Positions 1 through 8,993 of a DNA stretch of 64,000 bases are shown piece by piece. The notes under the pieces are model-generated. The model worked only from the letters and a program-made list of their open reading frames with translations, searched no databases and was not told the DNA's origin. Positions within the stretch are counted from its first letter, which is position 1. Each line of letters begins with the position of its first letter. Position numbers and translations under genes: made by a program. Location of the stretch: contig NZ_JAUSZD010000002.1 in NCBI RefSeq assembly GCF_030817275.1, positions 3,968,001 to 4,032,000 on the forward strand, in the 5' to 3' direction. The stretch comes from Paenibacillus sp. V4I7. Lineage in GTDB: Bacteria > Bacillota > Bacilli > Paenibacillales > NBRC-103111.

Positions 1-1216
1 TGGATTGACGATCCCACTCGTTAGCTGACATCCATAACCCGAAAGCCCACTTCGGCAGAGCTGTTGGCTTACCGGTGATGTTCGTGTAGTTACTCACAAC
101 ATTCTTCAAATCATTTCCGTAAATGAAATAATAATCCAGTGTCGAGGCAGCACTACCCCCCGTATCAGCCGTAAAGCTGAACATATCGGTGCGTTCGGTT
201 GCCAATCGGAATTTAGAATAATACGTTGAATTTACGAAGATGCCATATCCGCTGCTGTTAAGCATAAAAGGAATTGCCATGTAGGTGCGGTCATTTTGAT
301 TCTTATACTGATTAAACACGTAGGTGTCCACATCATTTCCGCGTTTACGGAAGTTGTTGTAACGCTCGCCAAAGCCAAAAAACTCCTCTGAAGCCGGCGA
401 ATAAAAATGATCCTCTACCTTGTTGATGATGGTACTTCCATTGGTTAACCAGGCTAAGTTACGATTCGTAGTGCTGTCATATTGACGGGCAATCAACGTC
501 GTTCCATCAGGCTTATACACACTAAGTTTAAAAGGATTCTTATCCACCTTCACCTTCAGCTTGGAGGTTGTAAGCCAAGTGGTTGATGCGGTATCGGATA
601 CCGTGTAATTACTAAGTCCACTGCTTAACGTTCCTGTTCCCGTTGGAGAAACCTGTACACGGAGTACATCATCCGCCGCAAAGGAAAGGTTGATCTTCGG
701 TGTCAAAGTGCCTGTATTCGGCACTGCATTCAGCACAACACGGTTCGTATTATTCGTGATGGAGCTGACACTGCTAACGGATTCCCATCCAGTTACTGTA
801 AAAGTAAAAGGTCCGCTAGTCTTCTCATTCGCACCATCTTTATTGCCACGAACGGTATAACTGATCACATCCCCTTTAGCAAAAGTGCCAAGGTTCGCTT
901 CCCAGTAAGTGTTGTTGCCGCTGTTGTATTTGTACGCTGCTCCGACAGCAGCTTGATTAACACCATTTTTCGTCCAGGTCACCCAAGCCGTTTGTCCAGA
1001 TTCAATGGGCCATGTTGTTATTTTGATATAAACAGTGTCACCAGCAACGGGATCCCTTGGGCTCCGTTCAGTTGCCTGAATCTCGTATAGATCATCGATT
1101 CCATATGGACCATGGTGCACACCATCAATGGCATAAATAGGGGGGACGGAGAGAAAAAAACAGAGTAAAAAAGAGAAAGTAAATCGGAATGGTGCTGGTA
1201 ATTGCTTTACGTGCAT
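1..1216 (-). CDS. ctsZ: Secreted GH31 glucosyltransferase, 6-alpha-glucosyltransferase (CtsZ) type, N-terminal part
   Basis: The reading frame is open from an ATG at 1216 to the window edge, so only about 405 N-terminal residues are visible. A GGAAGGGG ribosome site lies about 8 bases before this ATG; a second ATG at 1222 is too close to it. The start encodes a signal peptide (KQ..., hydrophobic core, cleavage near PIYA), then a beta-sandwich N-terminal region and the GH31 region with FFGFGERY and the barrel start around WAFGLWMSANEWD. The catalytic Asp residues lie beyond the edge. The sequence matches my memory of the Sporosarcina globispora/Paenibacillus 6-alpha-glucosyltransferases that start cyclic tetrasaccharide (cycloalternan) synthesis from alpha-glucans outside the cell. 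This assignment is recalled, not computed. It is the last visible gene of the leftward alpha-glucan cluster; a partner 3-alpha-isomaltosyltransferase may follow outside the window. Confidence 0.75.
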   Translation of the reverse strand, partial: MHVKQLPAPFRFTFSFLLCFFLSVPPIYAIDGVHHGPYGIDDLYEIQATERSPRDPVAGDTVYIKITTWPIESGQTAWVTWTKNGVNQAAVGAAYKYNSGNNTYWEANLGTFAKGDVISYTVRGNKDGANEKTSGPFTFTVTGWESVSSVSSITNNTNRVVLNAVPNTGTLTPKINLSFAADDVLRVQVSPTGTGTLSSGLSNYTVSDTASTTWLTTSKLKVKVDKNPFKLSVYKPDGTTLIARQYDSTTNRNLAWLTNGSTIINKVEDHFYSPASEEFFGFGERYNNFRKRGNDVDTYVFNQYKNQNDRTYMAIPFMLNSSGYGIFVNSTYYSKFRLATERTDMFSFTADTGGSAASTLDYYFIYGNDLKNVVSNYTNITGKPTALPKWAFGLWMSANEWDRQS

Positions 1217-1331
1217 AAACATTTCCCCTTCCGTACCGAAATTTGTTTTCTAAACACGAATGACTAAGAGGCTCCAAGAAACGTTATTCCTCGCCATGTA
1301 TGTGCTTCTCCAAGCATCCCCCCTTTCATTT

Positions 1332-1355
1332 GTTAGGCGATCGCGAAATCCTAAC
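1332..1355. promoter_or_regulatory. Inverted repeat in spacer before secreted GH31 gene
   Basis: GTTAGG (1332-1337) and CCTAAC (1350-1355) flank a 12-base core that contains CGATCG. It lies in the 159-base spacer between the thioesterase-like gene and the secreted GH31 gene. It could be a regulator site or an mRNA hairpin; no poly-T run follows, so a terminator is unlikely. Function unknown. Confidence 0.3.
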
Positions 1356-1375
1356 CAATCGCGACCGCCGTTTGA

Positions 1376-2002
1376 TTACAACAGATATTCCCTTTCTACA
1401 ATCGTCTGTGCAAGCTGCAGCCATTTGTTTGAATCCGATTGCCAGTAGTGATGATCGCCTTCACAAACGTGCACATCGCATATTTTCGCCGTATAACGGC
1501 TCCACTCCGACAAATGATCAACAAGCGCATGTTCATCCTTCTTACCTGTAAACACACTGAACCTTGCACGAAGTGGCTCACGATTCACCTGAGCACGATA
1601 TTCCTCCACTGGCTGGCAGCCCATCTCGAATGCATCCCCCTGCATGCCAGTCGTTACACCGCGAGGTCGAAGAAGATGCGGGGCACTGCAGCCAGAAAGA
1701 AATAAGTGCCGTGGCTCAGCAATGCCTTCCGCTTTCAAGCGATGACTGGCTTCAAAGGCAAGCAAGCTGCCCCAGCAGTGACCAATAAACACGTATTCTT
1801 CACCAGGCATCACCTGCTGCTTGACGTATTGGCAGGTCTCGTGCAGAGCTTGCTCCCACAGATCAGAGGCAACCTCGCGCATGGATAATCGGGCTTGACT
1901 CAGTTCAACACGTTGGAACCTAACACGAGCGGGTAATCCTCTGCTCCAAGTAAGGTACGACTTTGAGTGATCTCCACAGTGAGGGAACCCGAACAAAATC
2001 AC
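1376..2002 (-). CDS. Type II thioesterase-like alpha/beta hydrolase with Cys nucleophile
   Basis: The product has 208 residues. The start (FGFPHCG..., then YLTWSRGLP) resembles type II thioesterases that edit NRPS/PKS carriers. The nucleophile elbow reads GHCWGS with Cys76 where the family normally has Ser; the other triad candidates are Asp156 (KKDEH) and His184/185 (EGDHHYW). At 208 residues it is shorter than the usual ~240, and the common GRE.R segment after the first strand is not evident. It starts with GTG overlapping the upstream GH15/GH31 stop (GTGA), so translation is coupled. No NRPS or PKS gene is in the window. In this sugar cluster it may instead be an acyl or sugar-ester hydrolase; substrate unknown. 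Confidence 0.6.
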   Translation of the reverse strand: MILFGFPHCGDHSKSYLTWSRGLPARVRFQRVELSQARLSMREVASDLWEQALHETCQYVKQQVMPGEEYVFIGHCWGSLLAFEASHRLKAEGIAEPRHLFLSGCSAPHLLRPRGVTTGMQGDAFEMGCQPVEEYRAQVNREPLRARFSVFTGKKDEHALVDHLSEWSRYTAKICDVHVCEGDHHYWQSDSNKWLQLAQTIVEREYLL

Positions 2003-5000
2003 TGCGCTATCACCAGACTTCCTGCCGATTCCGGGACAGTAATGAGCAGATTCTTTTGGCTAATCAAATAATGACCCGGGAGCAGTTGTTCCACATGATC
2101 GACTGGTGACAGTTCCGTTTCTGAAGACCAAACGTTGGATACTCCACTTGGTTGATGTAAAACGAAGGTTATTGGTTGATTAACGCTAAGACTACCTGAC
2201 CAGTCTAGATGGATCTGACCACTGACTCTTTTTGCTGAAATGGTCACACGATTGCCTAGGTCATCCTCAAACTCTGCCTTCAGCTCGTTTACAACATAAA
2301 CTCGGAAACACAAATGCTCATAGCCGTTTACTCGATTGCCCACATGATCGCCAAGTGAATAATTCTCAGCCAGATTGAGCGCAATGACACTATCCTGTTT
2401 CTGATAAACAGGGATAGCTTCTAAAGGTGCAGCAACTTTCAAAAGGCACGGACCTTGGATCTCTTCCTGATCGAACAATGATAACCATGACCCTTCCGGA
2501 AAATAAATTTCCTTAGCACCCTGCCCCTCCTCCGTAACGGGAGCGACAAGCAAGCTTTCTCCGAACATGTACTCACTAATCATTTCTGTGCAATGAGGAT
2601 CAGTAGGGAATTGAAGGGACATTGCACGCATCATAGGCAGCCCCGTTCGGCTGGTACGAATCGCTTGATCATAAATGTAAGGCAATAAGTTCATCCGGAT
2701 ATCCGAGTACCTTTTGTATAAATCGATAACAAGCGGTTGATTTGTTCGTTCAGCAATGTTCCACGGCGTGCGGTCTTGATTGAACTCGCCTTTCGTTTCG
2801 GCATGATACTGCATCACCGGGCAAAAAGCGGCCATTTGGGTGGATCTTATAAACAGCTCCGCCGTCGGAATGTCACCATGAAAGCCGCCCAGATCCCAAC
2901 CCCAGAAAGGGATGCCCGACATACTGCTGGATAACCCGGCAATCATCGAAGAGCGGAAGGCCTGGAAGGTCGAACGCTCGTCGCCCGCCCAATGCATCGG
3001 GTACCGCTGAGCTCCCGTGTAGCCCGCACGACTAAAGGTAATGCCTCCAGATTTGGCAAACTGCTGGATGAAATCGTAATAGCTGCCCACATATAAATTC
3101 GGATACAAATTGCGCATTTCGCGGCCTGTAGAGCCATCATAGAACTGCAGATCGTGACCGAAGACGAATTCGCCGCCATCTGTTTTAAAGCCATCTACGC
3201 CGATTTCATCTGCGAGGTATTGGCGCTTGTTAAACCACCACTTCACCGCTTCTGGGTTCGTAAAGTCAATAATATGACAATCCTTAAACCAGTTATAAGG
3301 CAATGTGTACGGCTCCCCACCCGCTGTTTTCACACAGTAACCTTGCTCTAGCAGTGTAATTTCATCCTGATCACGCTGACCGTGAGTAACGCCATACATA
3401 TGTTTATGAATGGGAATTTGCCATAACAGCACCTTCAAGCCCTGCTCATGAAGCTCTTCGACCATCCCCTTCGGATTCGGCCAACGGCCCCATTCCGGGA
3501 ACTGAAACTCATCATAGCGAAACGATTGATTACCCTCTTTGACATTGTACTGCGCATCATTAAAAATATAGAACGTCGCCTCGTCACTCCATTGCTCAAT
3601 AACTAGCACGGTGGACGGGATCTGATACTTCGCCGTTAGCTCGGCCTGTTTCAAAACTTCTGCCTGAGAATCCCAGTTATTGCTGGACATCCATGGTCCA
3701 AACGACCATTTCGGGGGCAATACAGGTTTGCCCGACAGATGGGTGAACTGTCCGACCATCGTGAGCGGCTCCTCTGCAAATAAATAGGCAACCAGCTGTT
3801 GACTTGACGGAGATACGTCCGCTTCCACTTCAACAAGATCAGATAAGCGCGTATGAAAGCGGAAAGTCGAATAAAGCGCCGTATCCACGAAGATCGCATA
3901 CCCGCCGGAGGATATGGCGAAGGGAACCGGCATGTAAGTCTTCAGGCCTTGATCCCGGTACTGATTGTACACGTATTGATCGACTTCATGACCCGAATAT
4001 TCATAATGGGAAAAGCGTTCCCCCATGCCGAACCAGCGATGCTCCGGCCTCGTTTTCAAGTTCAAGCGAAGCTTATGCAGGCATCCCGAGCCATCGGTTA
4101 AAGCCTCGATAAGCGGCTTCCCTTCGGCGGCGAAGCCCTCCATCAGCACGCCCTCCGTGCTGCGCAGCGCGAGCGCAAGCTTGCCCCCGCGTACCTCGGC
4201 CTCCAGCCGTGCGCGTCCAACGGCCAACGCCGCCTGCTGCGCCGGCGCGCCCTGCAAGCGTTCGCCTTCTGCGGCGAACGTCAGCTTGATCGCGCCGCTC
4301 TCGTCGGCGCGGAAAGACAGCTGTGCGGTGCGGATGCCCTCCGCACCGTAAGCCAATTCGACGACGAAGCCACCCGTCGTCTCATACAGCGCATGGACGC
4401 GCTCCAGCGCCGTCCATGCCCGCACTTTAAAGCTGTAAGTCGCTGAACTCGGTGACTTACTTCCGCTCTGAAGCGCAAAAGCATAGCTGACCTCGTCACC
4501 TGCGAGGTAAGGGCCAAGCTGCGCTTCCCAGACCTTTTCCCCGCCGTCCGTCACTTTCATAACGGCGGTCACGGCTTCGGCCTCCGGAATGCCATTGACG
4601 ACGGCCCGCACTGTTACTACCTGACTCGCCTGAAAAGGCTGAGTCAAGAGGCGTACAAGCACCGAATCCCCCGCTTCAGGATAACGGGGAAACCGCTCGT
4701 AAGGCAGGATGACGTAAGGGTCATCGTAACCCGTCGGTTGATGTAACAAAGCAACGCTCTCTAAGCTGTCACTACGGACTTCGCCTGAAACAACCGCTGC
4801 CTGTGCAAGCTCCAATAGTACGCCCCCCCATGTACTGACGGGTGGTTCCCCTGCATGTTCACGCCAATACGTAAGCAATAAAGGCTCCTTGGCTGTAGAA
4901 GTGTCTACCTCATACAGCTTCGCACCTTCCTTCTGAAGCGACTCCACATGAGCGAGCAGTTCTTTCGCCCGAACCGCGTCCCCTTTTTTAGCGTAGTACC

Positions 5001-5712
5001 ACGCCAACAGGCAGGTAAGATCAGATCGCTCACAACCTCCATAGAAGGTGTCGCCAGTTTTAAATCTTACACCTTTACTAACAAGTGTTTCTTCCAGTTT
5101 ATACAGCGCTTCGATCAGAATACGGTCTTCAATACCCAGCATACCAAAAGGAATTGCCGCTGTGATGATATCCCCATGAATAGCTGTATCGCCCAATTCG
5201 CTAACAACTCGGCCCTCTTTAATAAAGCTGGCAAAGACAAGTTCTCGGATCGCCTTCTGTAAACGTACACCCCGCTCGCCAGCTCCGTTCTGAATATTGG
5301 CTTGTATGGCAGCGAAGTACATGGCCAAATGACTCAAATAAATCCCTTCGTTTCCGCGCTGCAGCCAGTGAGGCTGCGGCTTCTGCCAATGGGCATCTAG
5401 AAGCAAAGTGCTTTCCTCAATTATCCCTTCTATATCCAACCTAAAATCCTGATCTTCCGTTACCTTCAGATATTCGCCGAAAGCCCATATCCGAAGCGCC
5501 ACATCTGTCAGCGCCAACTGTCCCTTAAATTGATCACTGCTCATTAAACGCAGCACTGGCAATGCACGCTCCGCTTCACCTCGCTGGATAAGCGCATAGC
5601 TCAAAAAAGCAACATCTCTAAAAGTGGCAAGCTGCCCTGAGATCGTAATCTGACCTGTGTGTTCATCTAATAAGTAATTAACATTCTGATTTGAATCTAG
5701 TGTTTGCACCAT
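1999..5712 (-). CDS. Cytoplasmic GH15-like/GH31 fusion alpha-glucosidase
   Basis: About 1237 residues without a signal peptide. Roughly residues 25-330 look like the (alpha/alpha)6 toroid of GH15 glucoamylases (FRDVAFLSYAL, NEGIYLSHLAMYFAAIQAN, GDTFYGGCERSDLTCLLAWYY). After a linker come a GH31 N-terminal beta domain (FGMGERFSHYEY), the barrel with nucleophile Asp845 in GFKTDGGE and acid/base Asp911 in HWAGDERS, then C-terminal beta domains. The GH31 half is clearly catalytic in sequence. In the toroid, the Glu expected in an LWEER-type motif appears to be Arg, while a later Glu (LYEVD) is kept, so it may be a scaffold or binding domain. The likely role is intracellular cleavage of the imported cyclic or branched alpha-gluco-oligosaccharide. 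ATG at 5712 was chosen because AGGAGG lies just upstream; GTG at 5709 is equally possible. Confidence 0.85.
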   Translation of the reverse strand: MVQTLDSNQNVNYLLDEHTGQITISGQLATFRDVAFLSYALIQRGEAERALPVLRLMSSDQFKGQLALTDVALRIWAFGEYLKVTEDQDFRLDIEGIIEESTLLLDAHWQKPQPHWLQRGNEGIYLSHLAMYFAAIQANIQNGAGERGVRLQKAIRELVFASFIKEGRVVSELGDTAIHGDIITAAIPFGMLGIEDRILIEALYKLEETLVSKGVRFKTGDTFYGGCERSDLTCLLAWYYAKKGDAVRAKELLAHVESLQKEGAKLYEVDTSTAKEPLLLTYWREHAGEPPVSTWGGVLLELAQAAVVSGEVRSDSLESVALLHQPTGYDDPYVILPYERFPRYPEAGDSVLVRLLTQPFQASQVVTVRAVVNGIPEAEAVTAVMKVTDGGEKVWEAQLGPYLAGDEVSYAFALQSGSKSPSSATYSFKVRAWTALERVHALYETTGGFVVELAYGAEGIRTAQLSFRADESGAIKLTFAAEGERLQGAPAQQAALAVGRARLEAEVRGGKLALALRSTEGVLMEGFAAEGKPLIEALTDGSGCLHKLRLNLKTRPEHRWFGMGERFSHYEYSGHEVDQYVYNQYRDQGLKTYMPVPFAISSGGYAIFVDTALYSTFRFHTRLSDLVEVEADVSPSSQQLVAYLFAEEPLTMVGQFTHLSGKPVLPPKWSFGPWMSSNNWDSQAEVLKQAELTAKYQIPSTVLVIEQWSDEATFYIFNDAQYNVKEGNQSFRYDEFQFPEWGRWPNPKGMVEELHEQGLKVLLWQIPIHKHMYGVTHGQRDQDEITLLEQGYCVKTAGGEPYTLPYNWFKDCHIIDFTNPEAVKWWFNKRQYLADEIGVDGFKTDGGEFVFGHDLQFYDGSTGREMRNLYPNLYVGSYYDFIQQFAKSGGITFSRAGYTGAQRYPMHWAGDERSTFQAFRSSMIAGLSSSMSGIPFWGWDLGGFHGDIPTAELFIRSTQMAAFCPVMQYHAETKGEFNQDRTPWNIAERTNQPLVIDLYKRYSDIRMNLLPYIYDQAIRTSRTGLPMMRAMSLQFPTDPHCTEMISEYMFGESLLVAPVTEEGQGAKEIYFPEGSWLSLFDQEEIQGPCLLKVAAPLEAIPVYQKQDSVIALNLAENYSLGDHVGNRVNGYEHLCFRVYVVNELKAEFEDDLGNRVTISAKRVSGQIHLDWSGSLSVNQPITFVLHQPSGVSNVWSSETELSPVDHVEQLLPGHYLISQKNLLITVPESAGSLVIAQ

Positions 5713-5747
5713 AATCCTCCTACTCCATCCCATGTGTATGAATGAGA

Positions 5748-5776
5748 AAGGGGCCGTTGCCGCAACAATGCCCCTT
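5748..5776 (-). other. Intercistronic hairpin behind binding-protein gene
   Basis: AAGGGGC pairs with GCCCCTT, extended by GTTG/CAAC, in the 91-base gap between the binding-protein gene and the GH15/GH31 gene. No T-run follows on the minus strand, so it is more likely an RNA-stabilising or partial attenuation hairpin that keeps binding-protein mRNA abundant than a full terminator. Confidence 0.5.
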
Positions 5777-5803
5777 CCCTGCCGACTCTATGTCCGCACT
5801 ACG

Positions 5804-7153
5804 CTATTTAGTTACTAGCTTTTCAATCTTAGCTTGTGCTTCATTTAGTGCTTTTTCCGCTGTATAATCGGATTTCAATTTCGCTTTATCAAGCTCGTCG
5901 CCGATCGCTTTAGTCAAGTCGTTCCATTTGTCAGGAATTGGACCTACTGGCGTCAGTACGAGGGAATTCAACGCTTCAAGTACGATTTTCTTCGAAGCTG
6001 GTGGCGTTTGTTTGAAATAAGCTTCCATGACTTTTTCATCAGAAACAGCTGGCACACTCCAGCCCTTCTCAATCCGTTTGCTGACAACAGAAGGATCGGA
6101 GGACATGAATTTGATAAACTTCCAGGACGCTTCAGCATTTTTCGTTTTTTCAGAAACAACAAGGCCATCCGCAAAGAAATGATGTGCTTTCTTCGTATTA
6201 CCAGGCTCCAGTGCAATGTCCCATTTGAACGGAGCATCCGCAAAGCGGCCAAAGTTCCAAATCCCGCCACGCAGCATAGCAAGCTTACCTGCTTTAAATG
6301 CGTTTAAGTCAGCATCTGGCTGGTTAAAGGTATCGTCATTGAGCGCTGGAGAAACTTTATACTTTTTCGCTTTATCCAGCATCCAGTTCAATGCTTCAAT
6401 ATTTTCTTTACTGTTTACAGTAGGTTTGCCATCTGCACTCCAGATACCTCCGCCGTTCTGAGCAATGGTTTTGTAAAACTCATAGAATTGAATTGGCGAG
6501 TAGGTTCCCCATACGCCGCTTTTGGCGTCGGTTAGCTTTTGAGCCGCTTCCAGCTCTTGCTTCCACGTCCAATCCGCCTTCGGATACTCAACTTGCTTTT
6601 TGTCAAACAAGTCCTTATTATAGAAAAGAACTACGTCTGAAAACGACTCTACGACTCCGTATTGCTTACCGTTATACTTGAAAGAGTCATAGGCAAGACC
6701 TTTGTAGATTTCCGGCTTGAACGTCGTGTCCTTCGCAATGATCGGCGTCAAGTCTTTTAGAGTATTTTTGGCTGCATAAGAGACGAAGTTTTCGTAACCG
6801 ACCTCAAATACGTCAGGCGCATCCCCCGATGCGAGCTGTGTATTGAGCTTCGTGTAGTAGTTGTTGTAATCGACGATATCCACTTTGACCTTCACGTCAG
6901 GATTGGCCGACTCGAACGCTTTCACCATATCGCTGAGTGTTTGCTCTTGAGAACCACTAGCGGTATACTGCATGAACTTGAGTGTAACCGGTTCTTTCTT
7001 TGTCTCCGGTGTTGCCGCTGCTGTTGCAGCTGCCGTCGGCTCTTGTTTTGGCGTTGACGCAGTTTCTTTTTTCGTATCTGCTCCACACCCCGTAGCTGCA
7101 AGAGAAACAACCACACCTAACGCTACGACCCAACCTGTTTTTTTAGTAACCAT
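5804..7153 (-). CDS. Sugar ABC transporter substrate-binding lipoprotein
   Basis: 449 residues. The signal peptide ends in a lipobox (LAATGC), so the mature Cys is lipidated and the protein sits on the outer face of the membrane. A Thr/Ala/Pro-rich linker follows, then a family 1 (MalE-like) extracellular solute-binding fold (VTLKFMQY..., PDVFEVGYENF, FYNKDLFDK, GIWSADGKPT, WKFIKFMSSDP). It works with the two permeases just upstream in the same operon; no ATPase gene is present, so a shared MsmX-type ATPase is likely. The ligand is probably an alpha-gluco-oligosaccharide, inferred from the GH31 neighbours. GAGAGGG precedes the ATG. Confidence 0.92.
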   Translation of the reverse strand: MVTKKTGWVVALGVVVSLAATGCGADTKKETASTPKQEPTAAATAAATPETKKEPVTLKFMQYTASGSQEQTLSDMVKAFESANPDVKVKVDIVDYNNYYTKLNTQLASGDAPDVFEVGYENFVSYAAKNTLKDLTPIIAKDTTFKPEIYKGLAYDSFKYNGKQYGVVESFSDVVLFYNKDLFDKKQVEYPKADWTWKQELEAAQKLTDAKSGVWGTYSPIQFYEFYKTIAQNGGGIWSADGKPTVNSKENIEALNWMLDKAKKYKVSPALNDDTFNQPDADLNAFKAGKLAMLRGGIWNFGRFADAPFKWDIALEPGNTKKAHHFFADGLVVSEKTKNAEASWKFIKFMSSDPSVVSKRIEKGWSVPAVSDEKVMEAYFKQTPPASKKIVLEALNSLVLTPVGPIPDKWNDLTKAIGDELDKAKLKSDYTAEKALNEAQAKIEKLVTK

Positions 7154-7253
7154 CTTTAAACCCTCTCTTCTTATGGATTTTCTTCAGTTAACTCACCATT
7201 GTCATGTTCATATTCCTCACTTACGTCTCAAACGACTTCCATCACCCCTCTCA

Positions 7254-8084
7254 TTATCCTTTAACGCCACTCATGGTCATTCCCTTAATAAAGTATTTCG
7301 ATGCGAATAAAAACACAATGAAAATCGGGATAAAGCTGATCACATTCCCTGCCATCAAAATGTTCCACTCCGTCGCCCATCTGCCTTGCAGCTTGCTTAA
7401 TCCAATAGGAAGTGTCATCAACTCCTTATCGCTCGTAATAATAAGCGGCCATAAAAAATTGTTCCACGAAGCCATAAAAGCAAAAATGGCTAGCGTTGCA
7501 AGAGCAGGTTTGCTAAGCGGAAGAATGATACTCACAAACACCCTCAAATAAGAAGCTCCGTCCATTCTCGCCGCCTCAATCAACGGATCAGGAATTGTCA
7601 TGATGTGTTGTCGAAGAAGAAAAGTCCCGTAAGCACTGAAGATTCCTGGCAAAATGAGACCGAGATATGTATTCGTCAGGTGCAGTTTTTGAAATACGAT
7701 AAAGAGTGGAGTCATCGTCACCTGCATGGGAATCATCATCGTGATCAAATAGAGAACGAATAAAGTTTCCCTGCCTCGGAACGGTATTTTAGCAAAAACA
7801 AATGCAGCCATCGCACACACGACAATCTGTGCTGCCGTCGTCACTATAGACACACCTACACTGTTGCCCAAAAAGCGATAGATCGGAAAGTATTTCGTAA
7901 TCTCGACGTAGTTGCTGAATTTAAATGTATCGGGTATTAAATTCGGCGGCATTCTGACGACTTCTAAGTTATCCTTAAAGGAACCCGACAGCATCCAGAC
8001 GAAAGGAAACATAAGAACGACAGCCGCCACAATCAAAATGAGATGTGAAAGCAGGTTCCGATACGGCATATATTTATCTGTCAT
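7254..8084 (-). CDS. Sugar ABC transporter permease, MalG type
   Basis: 276 residues with six predicted membrane helices and the EAA loop (EAARMDGASYLRVFVSIILPLSKPAL) that contacts the ATPase. The long open frame begins at 8204, but the start used here is the ATG at 8084, which is preceded by AAAAGGTGGG and gives the usual MalG N-terminus (MTDKYMPYRN). The gene overlaps the end of the preceding permease by 11 bases, which indicates coupled translation. It forms the membrane channel together with the MalF-type partner. Confidence 0.92.
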   Translation of the reverse strand: MTDKYMPYRNLLSHLILIVAAVVLMFPFVWMLSGSFKDNLEVVRMPPNLIPDTFKFSNYVEITKYFPIYRFLGNSVGVSIVTTAAQIVVCAMAAFVFAKIPFRGRETLFVLYLITMMIPMQVTMTPLFIVFQKLHLTNTYLGLILPGIFSAYGTFLLRQHIMTIPDPLIEAARMDGASYLRVFVSIILPLSKPALATLAIFAFMASWNNFLWPLIITSDKELMTLPIGLSKLQGRWATEWNILMAGNVISFIPIFIVFLFASKYFIKGMTMSGVKG

Positions 8085-8958
8085 AGGTAACCCACCTTTT
8101 CTGAAGCTGCTGCTGAACGATGGTGACGGCGAAAATAATAACGAATAAGATCCAAGACTGCGCAGAGGCAAAGCCCATTTTATAGCTTTGAAAAGCATTC
8201 CCATAAATTTGCTGCACTAGCGTGCTCGTTTGTCCAGCCGGACCGCCACCTGTCATCACTAGCACCTGATCAAAGAGTTGAAAGCCATTGATGAGGGATA
8301 TGACAAGTACGAAAAAAATACTAGGCGTGAGAAGCGGTAGCGTTACACGGAAAAACTGCCCAAACCCACCTGCGCCATCAATCTTCGCTGCTTCGTAATA
8401 ATCCTCCGAAATATCCTGCAGCCCCGCAAGAAGTATGACGGTCACATAGCCGATATCCTTCCATACACTTACTGCGATTATGGAGGGCATTGCCCATACA
8501 AAGTCCTGCAGCCATACAGGTCCTTGAATTCCAATTAGCGACAGCAGGTAGTTAACAAGTCCGCTCTGTCCATTCAGCAGCCAACGCCATACGATGGAAA
8601 CAGCTACCCACGAGGTGATGACGGGTACAAAGATGAAAATGCGATAAAGCTTAATTCCTACTAGCTTCCTATTCAGTAAAACGGCGAACAATAAACCAAA
8701 AGCAAGAACAGATGGCAAGTAACCAAGTATGTACTGAAGAATGTTCATCAGTGATGTAAGCGTTTTCTCATCCTGCAAAGCTTCGGTGTAATTATCCACC
8801 CCAACGAACTTCGCCGGGGTTAACAAGTCCCAATTCGTAAAGGAGATGATAGCAGATGAAAGCATCGGGATGAGTTGAAACAGAAACAAACCCGCTAAAC
8901 TTGGCAATAAAAATCCGATAATGACAACTGCTTTGGAAAATCTCTTTTGTCCGACCAT
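8074..8958 (-). CDS. Sugar ABC transporter permease, MalF type
   Basis: 294 residues; an N-terminal helix (AVVIIGFLLPSLAGLFLF) and further membrane segments, with the EAA loop YEAAKIDGAGGFGQFFRVTLPLLTP near residues 190-215. AAAAGGAGAA precedes the ATG. It is the first transporter gene after the repressor gene, 35 bases downstream of it, and so likely co-transcribed. It pairs with the MalG-type permease and the lipoprotein. Confidence 0.92.
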   Translation of the reverse strand: MVGQKRFSKAVVIIGFLLPSLAGLFLFQLIPMLSSAIISFTNWDLLTPAKFVGVDNYTEALQDEKTLTSLMNILQYILGYLPSVLAFGLLFAVLLNRKLVGIKLYRIFIFVPVITSWVAVSIVWRWLLNGQSGLVNYLLSLIGIQGPVWLQDFVWAMPSIIAVSVWKDIGYVTVILLAGLQDISEDYYEAAKIDGAGGFGQFFRVTLPLLTPSIFFVLVISLINGFQLFDQVLVMTGGGPAGQTSTLVQQIYGNAFQSYKMGFASAQSWILFVIIFAVTIVQQQLQKRWVTYDR

Positions 8959-8993
8959 GACGTTCTCCTTTTCCGGTTCCAGATACTAATTTA

